NCBI GenBank assembly: GCA_031216915.1 | Contig: CM062292.1 | Location: 69,676,790-69,740,789, forward strand | From: Pictodentalium vernedei | Taxonomy: Eukaryota > Mollusca > Scaphopoda > Dentaliida > Dentaliidae | DNA length: 64,000 nucleotides | Direction: 5' to 3' | Shown: positions 1 to 9,798 of the stretch, piece after piece | How positions within the stretch are numbered: the first letter of the stretch is position 1 | How the letters are laid out: every line of letters starts with the position of its first letter | Notes under the pieces: generated by a model | Seen by the model: only the letters and a program-made list of their open reading frames with translations | What the model was told of the DNA's origin: nothing | Database searches by the model: none | Translations under genes and position numbers: made by a program

Positions 1-59
1 CTATTTAGAACTACTGTGAAGGCAACATCAAGCTTTATAAGTGTGCACGATGTCAATCG
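1..59 (+). CDS. Candidate host exon upstream of the TTC23-like exons (may continue left of the window)
   Basis: An open frame runs from the window edge to a donor at CG|gtatga (60-61). It ends two bases into a codon, exactly the phase needed by the exon at 9577, which supplies the third base. A possible acceptor, ctatttag, lies at 1-8, giving a 51-base exon (9-59); the frame is also open through it, so the exon may start outside the window. The 16 or so residues (ending SVHDVNR) carry no motif, so the call rests on the phase match and the donor. The next intron (60-9576) holds DIRS-A and a SINE cluster. Confidence 0.4.
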
Positions 60-513
60 GTATGAGATTTCCATAGTATGTTTACTTATCATAATAAAAA
101 AAAATCCTCGAAATGCACTTCAAGAAAATCACATCATGTAAAATCGTTATCCCGAGTTAATGCCATCATTCACAGTTACAAAATGATGAAACATCCCAAA
201 TTGATCATTCCTGCATAAGATCTGATTTAATGATAGGACAGTGTGAATTGCTCAAAGTTCTCAGATTGAGCATTTCTTTAGCACAAACACATGTACATAT
301 TCAATTCCCAGAATAAAAACAAATAATAATAACCTGATAATTAATTCATAAATATTGGCAATTCAGTTACTAGAATCAATTTTATGCCCCCTTTCATGGC
401 CTCATTTACAAAATTTTTCTTGGTAGTGAATTTCCAATTAGGGGGAGGGACTGGGAGGGGATTTCCCACACCCCCAATCGGAAACCTCTAGCCACATCCC
501 TGCTCCCAATTCT

Positions 514-641
514 AGGAGTTTACTCTCATCTACAAACAGGTCAAATTTGCACAAAGGGTATGATAAATGGGTTGAAGTTTGGAAAGTATATTCAATTAAT
601 GGGAATTCAATAAAGAGATATACAATTAAGTGGCCTCCACT
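514..641 (+). repeat. Decayed half of a pogo/Tigger-like MITE
   Basis: The stretch runs from a form of 'ggagtttactct' to 'tggcctccac' and matches the right half of the 430 bp MITE at 10256-10685, ending in its terminal motif (AAGTGGGCTCCACTG). The left half and central hairpin are missing. The rest of 60-920 is AT-rich intron with no recognised gene. Confidence 0.6.
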
Positions 642-933
642 TTACTATGAATGCAAAAGCAGTCTCTTTCTCGATCCCATCATGATAGTATCTCTCTCTA
701 ATGACAATACATTTTCACTTGAAGATCAGGATTTCCTAACCCCTTCTTTACCAGTTAAATTCCAGATTGTGTCGGCATGAAAAAAAAATTCATTGAGAAA
801 ATGATTCGGTGTGTTACTAAGTAGCAGGAAGCTACATATAATTTCGCCTTGTCATCTTCATCTCCCCCACACATGCACACTCCAAAAAGAAAAAAACAAT
901 TGATTCTGAAGTATTTACATATTTTTATACTGT

Positions 934-1121
934 ACCAATGACCCAGACTTATCTGGTGCTAACTCTAACAAAACCAGGGCCAAACACAAATTTTGCCCCC
1001 AATCCCCAAAATTTGCATCCAAAACAAAAAGAAATCATGTCCTAAAGGACCTCCATACTACGCCTCTACTGCGCATGCGCAGTGACGCAGTCGTCCCGAA
1101 ATTGGTGCCAATTATCATTCT
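934..1121 (+). repeat. DIRS-A left inverted terminal repeat
   Basis: It starts ACCAATGACCCAGAC and runs to the 'attatcattct' motif. Its reverse complement is the right repeat at 7813-8001. Homologous positions in other copies sit inside their own inverted repeats. Confidence 0.9.
1070..1081. promoter_or_regulatory. Perfect palindromic NRF1-type site in the DIRS-A left repeat
   Basis: TGCGCATGCGCA is a full match to the NRF1 consensus (YGCGCAYGCGCR), inside the longer palindrome ACTGCGCATGCGCAGT. It is kept in nearly all copies, so it is a good candidate promoter element. Function is inferred. Confidence 0.5.
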
Positions 1122-2006
1122 CTGTTTGGCCCTTCATCAGTCAACATCTCACTGATCTTTGTGCTTGTAAATCTCAGTTTAAAGGATGCCAGACACGTAA
1201 TTGTTGGAGAAAATGTGATTCTAAGGAGGATAGAAGGAGGAGAGGAAAAAGAAGTGGCAAAAAATAATCAGGGCTGTACTTAAAATTTTTTGATGAAATT
1301 ATGTTAAGTTGCCTATTTTCGAGGCATGGGCCTCTTGTTGTCATTCTTGCTAATTGTTGCACTGCTTATTCAGTGTTTCCTCTCCCCTAGCCTTCTAAAG
1401 TCCCCCCTGGCAATTCTCCCATGCTTTTGGCATATTTTTGAGAAATTTCATTTCTAAAATTTCCTGGGAGAGTTGCTTGGTTACAGAATGTTTTCTGTTA
1501 TTTTCCCCATAGTTACGTTTTCACCCATGGGTGTATAACGTTTGTGTTCTGCATCTTCCATCTGATGTTCTACAGATTCTCCCCTGGGAGTCTCTGTTTT
1601 GCATCAGATAGAGTGTAATTGATGACTGATTCCGGGCCAGTTTTTTCAGTGCCTGGAGTCATGTTTTCTAGTGTGTTTACACTGTTTGTTTTCATTGGCA
1701 ACAGCCTTTTTTGAGGGGGGCTGTTTGCCTTTGTGGTAGTTTATCTCATTATAAGATACATTTATATTATCCCAAAGTGTCTCATTAATTATTTTATATA
1801 AATTTAAAATTTTTGACCACACTTTGCCATCGGATCCATCGGGGCTCAACGTTACTTTTCAGCAACTTGGGCTTCTCTGAAAAAATATTTTTTCAAAATT
1901 ATTTTGTTTTGCAATTGTTTTTTCATTTATTAATGGATCATGTCATTATGTATCTTTGTGTCAGGGGTTTTTGCGAGTAACTAGGACTTATTGTTGTTCT
2001 TTCACA

Positions 2007-4109
2007 ATGAAGGGACGTTGTTCAAATTGTAATAGGAAGAAATCTTCCTCTGACTTTCATGATCATTGTATTAATTGTAGTCAGTGTTCTCGCATTAATC
2101 CCTGTCCTATATGTGAACATTGGGATGAGAAACATTGGAAACGTGTGTCACGATATGTTGTTTCTGGAGAAAGAGCGATACCGGCTCTTTCTCCGCAAGG
2201 TCACTCTACTCTCTCAGTTTCTATTTCAGAGGAACCAGAACAGGGTGATGTTTCCATGTTATCTTCTTCAAGTGTGCGTCCGTCGTCACAAATGAATTCA
2301 GAGCTAGCGGCAAAAGTGCTCATGGAGATTAGACAAATGTCGTCCGCTAGCTCGCCCGGTGTAGCGTCCATTCACCGAATGGTTCGGCAGCCGGGTTCGT
2401 CCGATGCGGTCCAAGAGGAAATTTTGGGTGATGCGAGCACTATAAACATAATAGATGCACACCCAGTGACGGCGGATAGTAAGCGAGAACGGAGGAAGCC
2501 TTTTAGTCCAGTTCATAGCTCGTCCAGGTCCAGCCGGGCCGCGAGCGAGAGAGGTCCCTCTCTCGTACAACAACATCTGGGACCAGATGTTGTGGTACAA
2601 AATGTGTCTTTAGCGGAGCATACGTCCGTCGCTCGGGACGCTCCGTTGTATAAGTAGTCCGCAGAGACTGTTAAGGCTTCCTCTTCTCGTCAGCGCACAC
2701 GACCGCACCTTGGCTGCGTGACCGCCGATATATTACCAGCTTCGCCGATGAAGGATTCTTCGGCGACCAGGTCACACCATCCGGCAGCCAGGGATTCGAG
2801 ACCGATGGACTCCGGACGTTCGCATAGGAAAAGTATGCGGGAGCCATCTGATGCGGAGCTGCCCTCGGCGAAGCAGCGAAAGACTGCGCCTCCTCAGGTC
2901 TCGACGCCGGACATTCTTGTGCAGATAGCACAGCTTATCGCAGCATCCCAGCAGCCGACAGAAACGGTGTCGGATCGAGAATTATCCGACGGCGCTGGGT
3001 CGGTACGCTCCGCCGAAGCATCGGGGGCGGACGACCGGGAACATCGTGAGGTCCGACCGGATGGTGAAAGGGATACGGATGACTTGGAGCTATCCCTTTC
3101 GGAACAACATAAAGCTGCCGTGGACTTCATCCGGCACTTTCTCCCTCAAGTTGTTCCGTCGGGCCAGACTGCTGCGCTTCCGGACAAGAGAATTATAGCG
3201 TCATTGGACTCTGAATTTTTTGAGCGGTTCAGGGACATCGCTCCCGAGTTTCCGTCGCAGTCCAATAATGTTGCTAGAACATTTGAATTATTGAACGACG
3301 CTATATTTAAACTTGCTTCCAGGACGGGGAAAGCAGGTTTCTTGTCCGCTAATACTCTCAACCTGCCTTTCATTAATGCAAGGAATAAATTCGATATGGC
3401 AGGACAGGGTATACCGAGAGTTCCTCTGCGTATGGACGACGAGGCGGAAGACTTAGAGCTATCATTACCGTCGTCAGCTTCTATTCCAACCGCGGTGTTG
3501 GAAACAGCTATTGCGTCTAACAGAGCCAATTTAGATGCCTTATCTTACGCAGATCACCTTACTAAGGCGTTATCACTGCGCCTTCAAGGGGAAGAGTTTC
3601 AGGATATACAATCCTCTTTAAGACTTCTTTCAAGGGCAGTAGCTTATTCCACGTGTAACTCCGCCCTTTCAGTGGCAAATCTGGAGTTGGTTAGACGTGA
3701 CGCAGCCCTAGCTACATCCACACTAGTGGATTCTAAGGTGAAGAACTCTCTTAGAGTCGCTTCGGTCTCAGGAGAACTTCTCTTTGACGGCAAGCTTTCC
3801 GCTATTTATGATAAAATTAAAAAGAAAGCTAATGATTCTCTGTTGTTCAGATCGGCTCCTAAGAAGCTGGATACAGCAGACACGAATAAGACAGGCACTT
3901 CTGGGTCTAATGCGCCCAAGAGGGGTTCCTATAGAGGTTCCGGTGCGTCCTCTTGGTCTTATTCGAGAGACCGTCAGGATAGCGACTCTCGTTCGGGACG
4001 TCCTTCAGGCCGGGACAATCGGTCGGACGCCCCGAGGTCGACGAGGCGAGGTGCGGGTCGTGGAAGACGTGATTTCTCCTACCGCAGGCCTCGCAGGTCC
4101 AGGAGGTGA
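2007..4109 (+). pseudogene. DIRS-A gag-like region
   Basis: The N-terminal part has a Cys cluster (CSNC, CINCSQC, CPIC) typical of a zinc-binding segment. A long Ser-rich middle follows, then a helical part (e.g. ARTFELLND), and the C-terminus is very basic (RRGAGRGRR, RRPRRSRR). This is the expected first gene of a DIRS element, probably the nucleic-acid-binding structural protein. It is broken in this copy. Its 3' end overlaps the RT region in another frame, as in DIRS elements generally. Confidence 0.75.
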
Positions 4110-6066
4110 TGGCTTAAACCTCTATCGCGTTCTGGTTGGCGGAAGGTTGTCGAGTTTTTCACAAGAGTGGGCGTCGATTACGGACGACCCTTGGGTGAGA
4201 GGAGTGACTTCGGAAGGTCTAAAGATATCCTTCAAACGAAAGCCTCCATTAACTCGAAGTCCAAAGTGGACTCATCTTCCGTCAAATCCACAGAAAAGAG
4301 ACGCTCTGTTATCAGAGGTGCAGTCTCTTTTAATGAAGAACGCGGTAGAGGTCGTAGAAAACCAGGAATCTCTGGGATTCTACAGCCATCTGTTTCTGGT
4401 TCCGAAACCAGACGGCTCGTTCCGTCCAGTCATAGATTTGAGCTGGATAAACAAGCTGATCGTCGCTCCGAAGTTTTATATGGAGACGATTCGATCGGTC
4501 AGAGCGAGTATTCGGGTGAACGATTATGCAACGAGCATAGATCTCAAAGATGCGTACTTTCACGTCATGGTACATCCGACATTCCAAAAGTATCTACGCT
4601 TAGCAGTCCTGGGAGTGGTGTATCAATTCCGGGTGATGTGCTTCGGATTGAATCTAGCACCCTGGGCTTTCACTCGGGTAATGAACTCGGTAATGATCTA
4701 CTTCCGAGCTCATTCGTCTGCGGTAACGTCGGCCTACCTGGACGACATTCTTCAGAGGTACGGCAACGAGTTAACGCTTCAGAACGATGTTCAGAATCTT
4801 CTTCTATTGCTCCAACGTCTCGGTTTTATAGTAAACGAGGAGAAGTCGGATCTGGTGCCGTCCAAGTCATTCACTCATCTGGGAATGAGCTTCGAGACGC
4901 ACAACAATCTCGTTCGTCTGCCGTTAACCAGAGCGAAATTAGTCAGTTGTTACGCTCGCTATTGTCTGCACGCAGACAAAGTCACGGCGAGAGAATTTAT
5001 GACACTGATAGGTCTGTGCGGAGCCGCCGCGGATCTCATTCCGATGGGGCGGCTACGCACACGTCCTCTTCAAATTTTCCTGACTCAGAATTGGAGTGTG
5101 AAAATTCATTCGCTCGATGTAGACGTTCTCTTGTCAGATCAAGTGAAACAAGAGATTCAGACTTGGGCAAACATTCAGTGGTTAACTCAAGGAGTTCCGC
5201 TGCAGTTGCCGGATCCGAGTTTTACCGTTATGACGGATGCCAGTCAAACAGGTTGGGGTGCATCATTAATCCCAACGGATTCGAGATGCCAGGGTCTTTG
5301 GGATCCGCAATTCCTGTGCAAGCACATAAACATCAAGGAAATGATGTCAATTTGGCTTGCGTTACGTCACTGGATGGACATTATTCACGATGCTCATGTC
5401 CAAATCCTATCCGACAATACGACAGTAGTGGCGTATATACGGAATCAGGGAGGCACTCATTCAGTTCCGTTGTTCAATCTAACGGAAAGAATCCTTCTGT
5501 TTGCGTTAGAACATCACGTTCTTCTTTCGGTCCGTCACATACCGGGTCGTCTGAATGTGCTAGCAGACTCCCTTTCACGAAAGGGTCGCTTGTTGCCGTC
5601 GGAGTGGACTCTCAACAAACAAGTATTCAATCAGATTTGCTACCAATGGGAACGGCCAATGATAGACTTATTTGCGACACATCTCAACAATCAGTTGCAG
5701 ACGTATGTGTCTCCGTGTCCGGATCCAAGAGCATTTGCAGTAGACGCTCTGTCGATCCCTTGGGACGGAATGATAGGATATGCGTATCCTCCAGCGCTGT
5801 TAATTCAACAAGTATTGCTAAAGATAAAACAATCTCAATGCAAGATTCTGTTGGTAGCATCTCTGTCGCCACAGAGACCATGGATAAATCTACTCAGGTG
5901 TCTGTTGTGGGACCTACCGCGGAAGCTTCCTCCACGAGAGGATCTTCTTTCGCAGGGGAAATCGTGCCAACTCCATCACAACCCGCAAGGTCTCAACCTT
6001 CACGTTTTTCCGTTGTGCGGTCCTTCTTGCATGGCAAGCACTTTACAGGATGAGCAGTGGACGTGA
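3784..6066 (+). CDS. DIRS-A reverse transcriptase / RNase H / Dam-like region
   Basis: The frame is long and open. Motifs in order: RT (PVIDLSWINK, SIDLKDAYFH, FGLNLAPWAF, YLDDIL), RNase H (MTDAS, KEMM, LSDN, LADSLSR), then a C-terminal segment with IDLFA and YPP. The last segment is the one usually described in DIRS1-type elements as Dam-like methyltransferase. The first roughly 110 codons overlap gag in another frame and may not be translated. The product would copy the element RNA to cDNA. Confidence 0.85.
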   Translation: MTASFPLFMIKLKRKLMILCCSDRLLRSWIQQTRIRQALLGLMRPRGVPIEVPVRPLGLIRETVRIATLVRDVLQAGTIGRTPRGRRGEVRVVEDVISPTAGLAGPGGDGLNLYRVLVGGRLSSFSQEWASITDDPWVRGVTSEGLKISFKRKPPLTRSPKWTHLPSNPQKRDALLSEVQSLLMKNAVEVVENQESLGFYSHLFLVPKPDGSFRPVIDLSWINKLIVAPKFYMETIRSVRASIRVNDYATSIDLKDAYFHVMVHPTFQKYLRLAVLGVVYQFRVMCFGLNLAPWAFTRVMNSVMIYFRAHSSAVTSAYLDDILQRYGNELTLQNDVQNLLLLLQRLGFIVNEEKSDLVPSKSFTHLGMSFETHNNLVRLPLTRAKLVSCYARYCLHADKVTAREFMTLIGLCGAAADLIPMGRLRTRPLQIFLTQNWSVKIHSLDVDVLLSDQVKQEIQTWANIQWLTQGVPLQLPDPSFTVMTDASQTGWGASLIPTDSRCQGLWDPQFLCKHINIKEMMSIWLALRHWMDIIHDAHVQILSDNTTVVAYIRNQGGTHSVPLFNLTERILLFALEHHVLLSVRHIPGRLNVLADSLSRKGRLLPSEWTLNKQVFNQICYQWERPMIDLFATHLNNQLQTYVSPCPDPRAFAVDALSIPWDGMIGYAYPPALLIQQVLLKIKQSQCKILLVASLSPQRPWINLLRCLLWDLPRKLPPREDLLSQGKSCQLHHNPQGLNLHVFPLCGPSCMASTLQDEQWT

Positions 6067-7052
6067 TTTCTAACTGTAGGAGGACCTCCTCTTCGCTAAA
6101 CTATGCGGCTAAGTGGAAGGTTTTTCGTCGTTGGTGTAGGGATCATTCTGTAGATATATTTGATCCCTCTATACCAGACATTGCAAACTTTCTAGTATAC
6201 TTGTTTGACGAAATCAAACTGCAGCCTGTTACTATAAAGGGTTATAGATCTATGTTATCTGATACCTATGCACATCATGATAGTTTACAAATTGGATCTA
6301 ATGTCTCTTTATCGAAGTTGGTTAGAAACTTTTCGATAAATAGACCCAGAACTCTTAGATTAATTCCTAAGTGGAATTTAGCTTGGGTTCTCCTTAAATT
6401 GAAGGAAAAGCCATTTGAACCTCATGGGACAGTAGATTTCAAATTCTTATCTTATAAGACAGCTTTTCTCTTAGCTTTCTCTTCTGCCAGAAGAGTCAGT
6501 GAGCTTCATGCACTATCGGTGGATGATTCTCATTATCGTAGTGTTGGGAACACTATCACCTTCACTACTAATGTGGGTTTTTTAGCTAAGAATCAGGCTC
6601 CTAATAAATATCCGGAACCTATTGTTATTAAGGCTCTTCCGTCTTCAGACGGGCGTAGGCCTTTACTCTGTCCTGTTAGAGCACTACGTATCTATAAACA
6701 GAGATCTCAGTTTATCAGAAAGGGACGGAAACGTTTCTTTCTGTCTTTGATGCCTAATAGAAAGGACATTTCAGTCCATTCTATTGCTAGATGGATTCAG
6801 TTAACTATCCGTACTGCTTATGAAGATTTATCTTCTCAGCAGTCTGTGCTTAAGATTTCTGCTCATAAAGTAAGAGCTCTTTCTACTTCCTGGGCTTATG
6901 CTAATAGTGTTGCTATTACAGATTTAATGAAGGCTGCTTATTGGTCTCAGCCATCCACATTTACGAATTTTTATCTCAGAAATATTGAGTCCATTTCTGG
7001 AGACCTGCATTGTTTAGGTCCGTTATCTGTTGCTCAGAATGTCGTCCACTAA
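6057..7052 (+). CDS. DIRS-A tyrosine recombinase region
   Basis: Tyrosine-recombinase motifs are in order: SARRVSEL (Arg), a HxxR box, AYW, and NFYLR carrying the nucleophile Tyr. The product integrates a circular DNA copy, which explains the absence of a target duplication. It starts where the RT frame ends and is followed by the hairpin and G-tract region. The copy as a whole is counted as slightly broken. Confidence 0.8.
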   Translation: MDVISNCRRTSSSLNYAAKWKVFRRWCRDHSVDIFDPSIPDIANFLVYLFDEIKLQPVTIKGYRSMLSDTYAHHDSLQIGSNVSLSKLVRNFSINRPRTLRLIPKWNLAWVLLKLKEKPFEPHGTVDFKFLSYKTAFLLAFSSARRVSELHALSVDDSHYRSVGNTITFTTNVGFLAKNQAPNKYPEPIVIKALPSSDGRRPLLCPVRALRIYKQRSQFIRKGRKRFFLSLMPNRKDISVHSIARWIQLTIRTAYEDLSSQQSVLKISAHKVRALSTSWAYANSVAITDLMKAAYWSQPSTFTNFYLRNIESISGDLHCLGPLSVAQNVVH

Positions 7053-7088
7053 ACAGTTGCAACTATAGTTATGCAGGCTTTCTGTTCC

Positions 7089-7163
7089 GGCAGTGACTCC
7101 GTCCGGCTGCCCTCTTCGCTCTGGGCTATTTGACCCAGGGCAAGGGGAAGGGGGGGGGGGGGG
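7089..7163 (+). other. Two hairpins and a G tract after the recombinase gene
   Basis: A GGCAG...CTGCC stem (7089-7111) is followed by GCTCTGGG...CCCAGGGC (7118-7141) and then a run of 14 G. The same arrangement is present in all six copies with different G-tract lengths. It may act in RNA stability, termination or reverse transcription; no function is shown. Confidence 0.6.
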
Positions 7164-7650
7164 TGTTCCCTTAGGTCACCTGCTTTATAGTGAAAAGCAA
7201 GGGAATGCCTCCTCCAAGTCAGTATTTCTGAGTCGCTTCCGGGATGGTTTTAAAGTGTAATATTAATGTTTAAATTCATTCATGTCTTATTTTTAAAGTG
7301 TAGCTCGGTGTGAAGCATTTGTATATGTCAAGTGTCAAACGGGCTTTAATATACAATGCTCGGACACTTTTAAATGATTATAAAGAGTCTCAATTCTCTG
7401 GACTACTTTATTTATTGGCTTGCTTTAAAAATAATTAGTATAAGGGTTATACTGGATGTTAATAGAGAACATGAATGTTATTGTGCTCAATTATTAAGGG
7501 TAGTGTATCTTTCTAATTTAATATTAAATAAGAAAGATACATGTAAAGCCTAATACTCCTTTTCTCCTTAAGGGGTTACCTCTTTACTATATAGTTGAGC
7601 TTATTGGATTTTCCTCTATGTCCTAGGCCCTCCAGCCTGTTTACTATTCA

Positions 7651-7737
7651 GCTAAGTCTGGGTCATTGGTACAGTATAAAAATGTTAAAAAATTTATAGT
7701 AATTTATATATTTTTTATACTTACCAATGACCCAGAC
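7651..7737 (+). repeat. DIRS-A internal complementary region (ICR)
   Basis: It is the reverse complement of the left tip (GCTAAGTCTGGGTC to GTATAAAAAT) joined directly to the reverse complement of the right tip (GTTAAAAAATTT to CCCAGAC). This equals the end-to-end junction of the circular intermediate, as in the known DIRS replication model, and fixes the exact ends of the element. Confidence 0.92.
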
Positions 7738-7812
7738 GGGGATGGCCCTCCCTGGAGTTGGGAACTCTTGCCTCCCCGCTGAGTACATAGCGCTGACCAG
7801 GCACTGCCAGTA

Positions 7813-8001
7813 AGAATGATAATTGGCGCCAATTTCGGGACGTCTGCATCACTGCGCATGCGCAGTAGTCGCGTAGTATGGAGGTCCTTTAGGACATGAT
7901 TTCTTTTTGTTTTGGATGCAAATTTTGGGGATTGGGGGGCAAAATTTGTGTTTGGCCCTGGTTTTGTTAGAGTTAGCACCAGCTAAGTCTGGGTCATTGG
8001 T
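7813..8001 (+). repeat. DIRS-A right inverted terminal repeat
   Basis: It is the reverse complement of 934-1121 and contains a second perfect TGCGCATGCGCA at 7853-7864. The unique tip 8002-8040 follows and ends TTTTTTAAC. Confidence 0.9.
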
Positions 8002-8043
8002 AAGTATAAAAAATATATAAATTACTATAAATTTTTTAACTTT

Positions 8044-8165
8044 CTGGCTTGCACATGGGGGTGTAGTGGCGCTGTGTACTAAGGCGTTGTTGGTGCACTT
8101 GTCTTTAGCCAGTGCTAACCCTGCTTGTGCAGATCCTGGTTGTCAAAAGTATCATTAAACTGCAA
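8044..8165 (+). mobile_element. Truncated SINE body
   Basis: It matches the body of the SINE at 8637 ('gcgctgtgtactaaggcg', 'gctaaccctgcttgtg') and ends in an ATTAAAC...AATAAATAAA tail. The tRNA head is lacking. It directly abuts DIRS-A. Confidence 0.65.
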
Positions 8166-8188
8166 TAAATAAACAAGTTGTGCTTTAA

Positions 8189-8422
8189 CCTTTACCTAAC
8201 ACAAAAAGCAGACGCCACTTGCAAACAAAATTCTTGAATAACTAATTTTTTTCATTTTGTGGCTCAAAAACATAGGTTATGACCCCTCGTTGGAACGAGC
8301 TTGATGAGATCATTCCAAAGAGGGCTCATAAGCTATGTTTTTGAAACAAAAAAGGAAAGAAATAATGAAAATCAAATGGCAATTTTTGTGACTAATGCTG
8401 GCTGGTTACATTGGGTAAAGGA
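8189..8422. mobile_element. TTAA-flanked, piggyBac-like MITE (family 1) with a central palindrome
   Basis: TTAA lies at 8185-8188 and 8423-8426. The ends are CCTTTACCTAA and TTGGGTAAAGG, an inverted pair. The centre (8268-8345) is a long imperfect palindrome built on 'acataggttatgacccctc'. There is no coding sequence. Related copies lie at 58521, 59951 and 62154. Confidence 0.75.
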
Positions 8423-8435
8423 TTAACATGGAAAC

Positions 8436-8636
8436 TTGATGGCTCAATAGTCAGGGCATTAGTCTTCAAACCGAAGCATCCATAGTTTGATCCTCACCAG
8501 TCGTAACTGTGATGTGACCTTGGGCAAGAAACTATATCCTGATTGCCCACATGGGGCCTTAGTAGCACTGTGTACTAAGGCACACTGCATGTCAATGGTA
8601 CACCTGCCTTCTATTGATGCTAACACTTCTTGTGCA
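8436..8636 (+). mobile_element. Diverged tRNA-headed SINE
   Basis: A degenerate A box (TGGCTCAATAGTCAGG) and B box (AGTTTGATCC) are followed by the shared body motif 'gtgaccttgggcaagaaac' and 'gtgtactaaggca'. It is cut off by the better preserved SINE that begins at 8637. Confidence 0.7.
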
Positions 8637-8996
8637 GGGGGCGCGGTGGCTCAGTTGGTAGTGGTGCAGGCTGCAATCCGAGAGGTCCTCGGTTCGAATC
8701 CCACCTGCAGCAACCGCGTTGTGTCCTTGGGCAAGACACTTCACCCCAATTGTCCACGTGGGGGCACGGTGACGCTGTGTACTAAGGCGTACTGCACGTC
8801 GATGGTGCACCTGTCTTCAACCAATGCTAACCCTGCTTGTGTGGAGTTGGTATGTTGGGGAGCTGATAGTTGCTCGCCATTGCTCGGTGGTTCTCTGCGG
8901 GTACTCCAACTTCCTCCTCCCGTAAAACTGTCACGGTCATGGTTAGCCATTGTGCATAAATATTGACCTTAAACACCAATAAATATATAAATATAT
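8637..8996 (+). mobile_element. tRNA-headed SINE, nearly full length
   Basis: The tRNA-like head has an A box (GTGGCTCAGTTGGTAG, 8646-8661) and a B box (GGTTCGAATCC, 8691-8701), the internal RNA polymerase III promoter. The body carries 'gtgtccttgggcaagacac' and 'gcgtactgcacgtcgatgg', a stretch with 'gttggggagctg', and a tail of AATAAATATA. It is noncoding, and is the best reference here for the SINE body also found with a 5S head. Confidence 0.85.
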
Positions 8997-9415
8997 CTGC
9001 TTGTGCAGGTAGTAAGTTGTTCTGACAGTTGCTCTCCCCCCCCCCCCCCCCCCCCTCGGGAACCCTGTGAAGTGAAGCAGTGCCTGTTCACTACAGTACA
9101 CAGGCTCTGTTTTACTGGTAAAATAGGACCCAGTCACCAATGCTTGGGAGGTGCAAATCCTCTCTAAAATGGACAACATGACTTATCAACACTCACCTCT
9201 GGTCTTGAGATGATACTCATGTTGTGGTCATGATTAGCCATTGTGTAAAAATATGTGACCTTAAACACCAATAAATAAATAATAAATAATGACAGTTGCT
9301 CGTCATTGCTTTGTGGTTCTCTCTACATACTTAGGCTTATCCCCCAATAAAACTGACATGCTGTAGCCCTGGTTGTTGAAAGTGCCATTAAATCATACTG
9401 AACAAACAAACCTGT
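8997..9415 (+). mobile_element. Cluster of SINE body and tail fragments
   Basis: Three partial copies follow each other: 'gcttgtgcag...gacagttgctc' interrupted by a run of 20 C (9036-9055); a tail with 'catgattagccattgtg' (about 9225-9290); and another body end with 'gacagttgctcgtcattgc' to 'ccattaaatcat'. Nested or slipped SINE insertions are likely. No gene is present. Confidence 0.6.
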
Positions 9416-9576
9416 AACATACATTTGCAAACCAAAGGTGATCAACCCAGATGAAGAAATATATGCAGTTATTTCCCTTTCATCACCAGTCTCTTTCTGT
9501 TTCACTCCACTGTGCGATGAATCAACAGATTTAGAAGTTGATGTGTAGTTTACAATGAAATTTTTTTCTGTTTCAG

Positions 9577-9703
9577 ATTATCTGCAAAACAGAAAAAATT
9601 TGCTGTTGCGAGTACTCAGTTTGATAGTGTGATTGATGTGATTGGTCAGATATTTGGCGACGACAGTCTGCATCTGATTCCAGTTTATCAAGAATATGGA
9701 AAA
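9577..9703 (+). CDS. Host exon: TPR protein, TTC23/TTC23L-like
   Basis: The acceptor is ttttttctgtttcag|A, with a strong pyrimidine tract. The exon is 127 bases: one base completing the previous codon, then 42 codons (LSAKQKKFAVAS, VIDVIGQIFGDDS, LIPVYQEYGK) with no stop. From memory the 42 residues align without a gap to a TPR segment of vertebrate TTC23 (QKK, then a G..S..P...E pattern), followed in both by 'EQ' in the next exon. TTC23 proteins are tetratricopeptide scaffold proteins linked to cilia. The donor at 9704 is not GT but ATATCCTTTT, the U12 consensus. Another TPR family remains possible. Confidence 0.6.
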
Positions 9704-9713
9704 ATATCCTTTT
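9704..9713 (+). promoter_or_regulatory. U12-type 5' splice site
   Basis: ATATCCTTTT directly follows the last full codon and matches the minor-spliceosome AT-AC donor consensus at every position. The nearest GT (9715) would extend the exon and put the next exon out of frame. Confidence 0.6.
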
Positions 9714-9798
9714 TGTGGATGGAATACAATGGAAAACAACTTTGATTCTTGCAAAATGCTCATTTAATTCTTGTCCTAGATTCTGAAAGTGTTCTTAA

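Larger units (their letters stand above)
921..8040 (+). mobile_element. DIRS-A: DIRS-order tyrosine-recombinase retrotransposon, young, slightly broken
   Basis: The 7120 bp element begins ATTTTTATACTG and ends TTTTTTAAC. Inverted terminal repeats lie at about 934-1121 and 7813-8001, and an ICR at 7651-7737. Parts in order: leader, gag-like region (about 2007-4109), RT/RNase H/Dam-like region (about 3784-6066), tyrosine recombinase (about 6057-7052), 3' region with hairpins and a G tract, ICR, right repeat. The split inverted repeats plus ICR define the DIRS group rather than Ngaro/PAT, which have split direct repeats. It is very close to E and F, hence young. About two breaks are visible. It lies sense to the host gene, in the intron before the 9577 exon. 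Confidence 0.93.

Noticed and set aside
2304-3529. Minus-strand open frames inside the gag regions (98-127 codons), also in the other copies
   Set aside because: They are mirror frames of biased gag codons, recur at homologous places in each copy and carry no start context or domain.
7704-7979. Open frames in the right inverted repeats (about 90 codons in several copies)
   Set aside because: They read through inverted repeat and ICR sequence shared by all copies and have no protein features.
921-8040. Classification as an LTR retrotransposon, Ngaro or PAT element
   Set aside because: There are no direct long terminal repeats or split direct repeats. The ends are inverted, an ICR is present, and the integrase is a tyrosine recombinase, so DIRS group fits best.
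8487-8966. Open frame of 159 codons in the SINE cluster
   Set aside because: It translates two consecutive SINEs, head and body, so it is a chance reading.
9036-9055. Run of 20 C as a regulatory or structural signal
   Set aside because: It sits inside a SINE fragment cluster and is more simply a homopolymer expansion.
9700-9720. GT donor at 9715 as a normal splice site for the 9577 exon
   Set aside because: The context (TTTTT|GTGGAT) is poor and the resulting phase gives early stops in the next exon with its AG acceptor, while ATATCC fits the U12 consensus fully.
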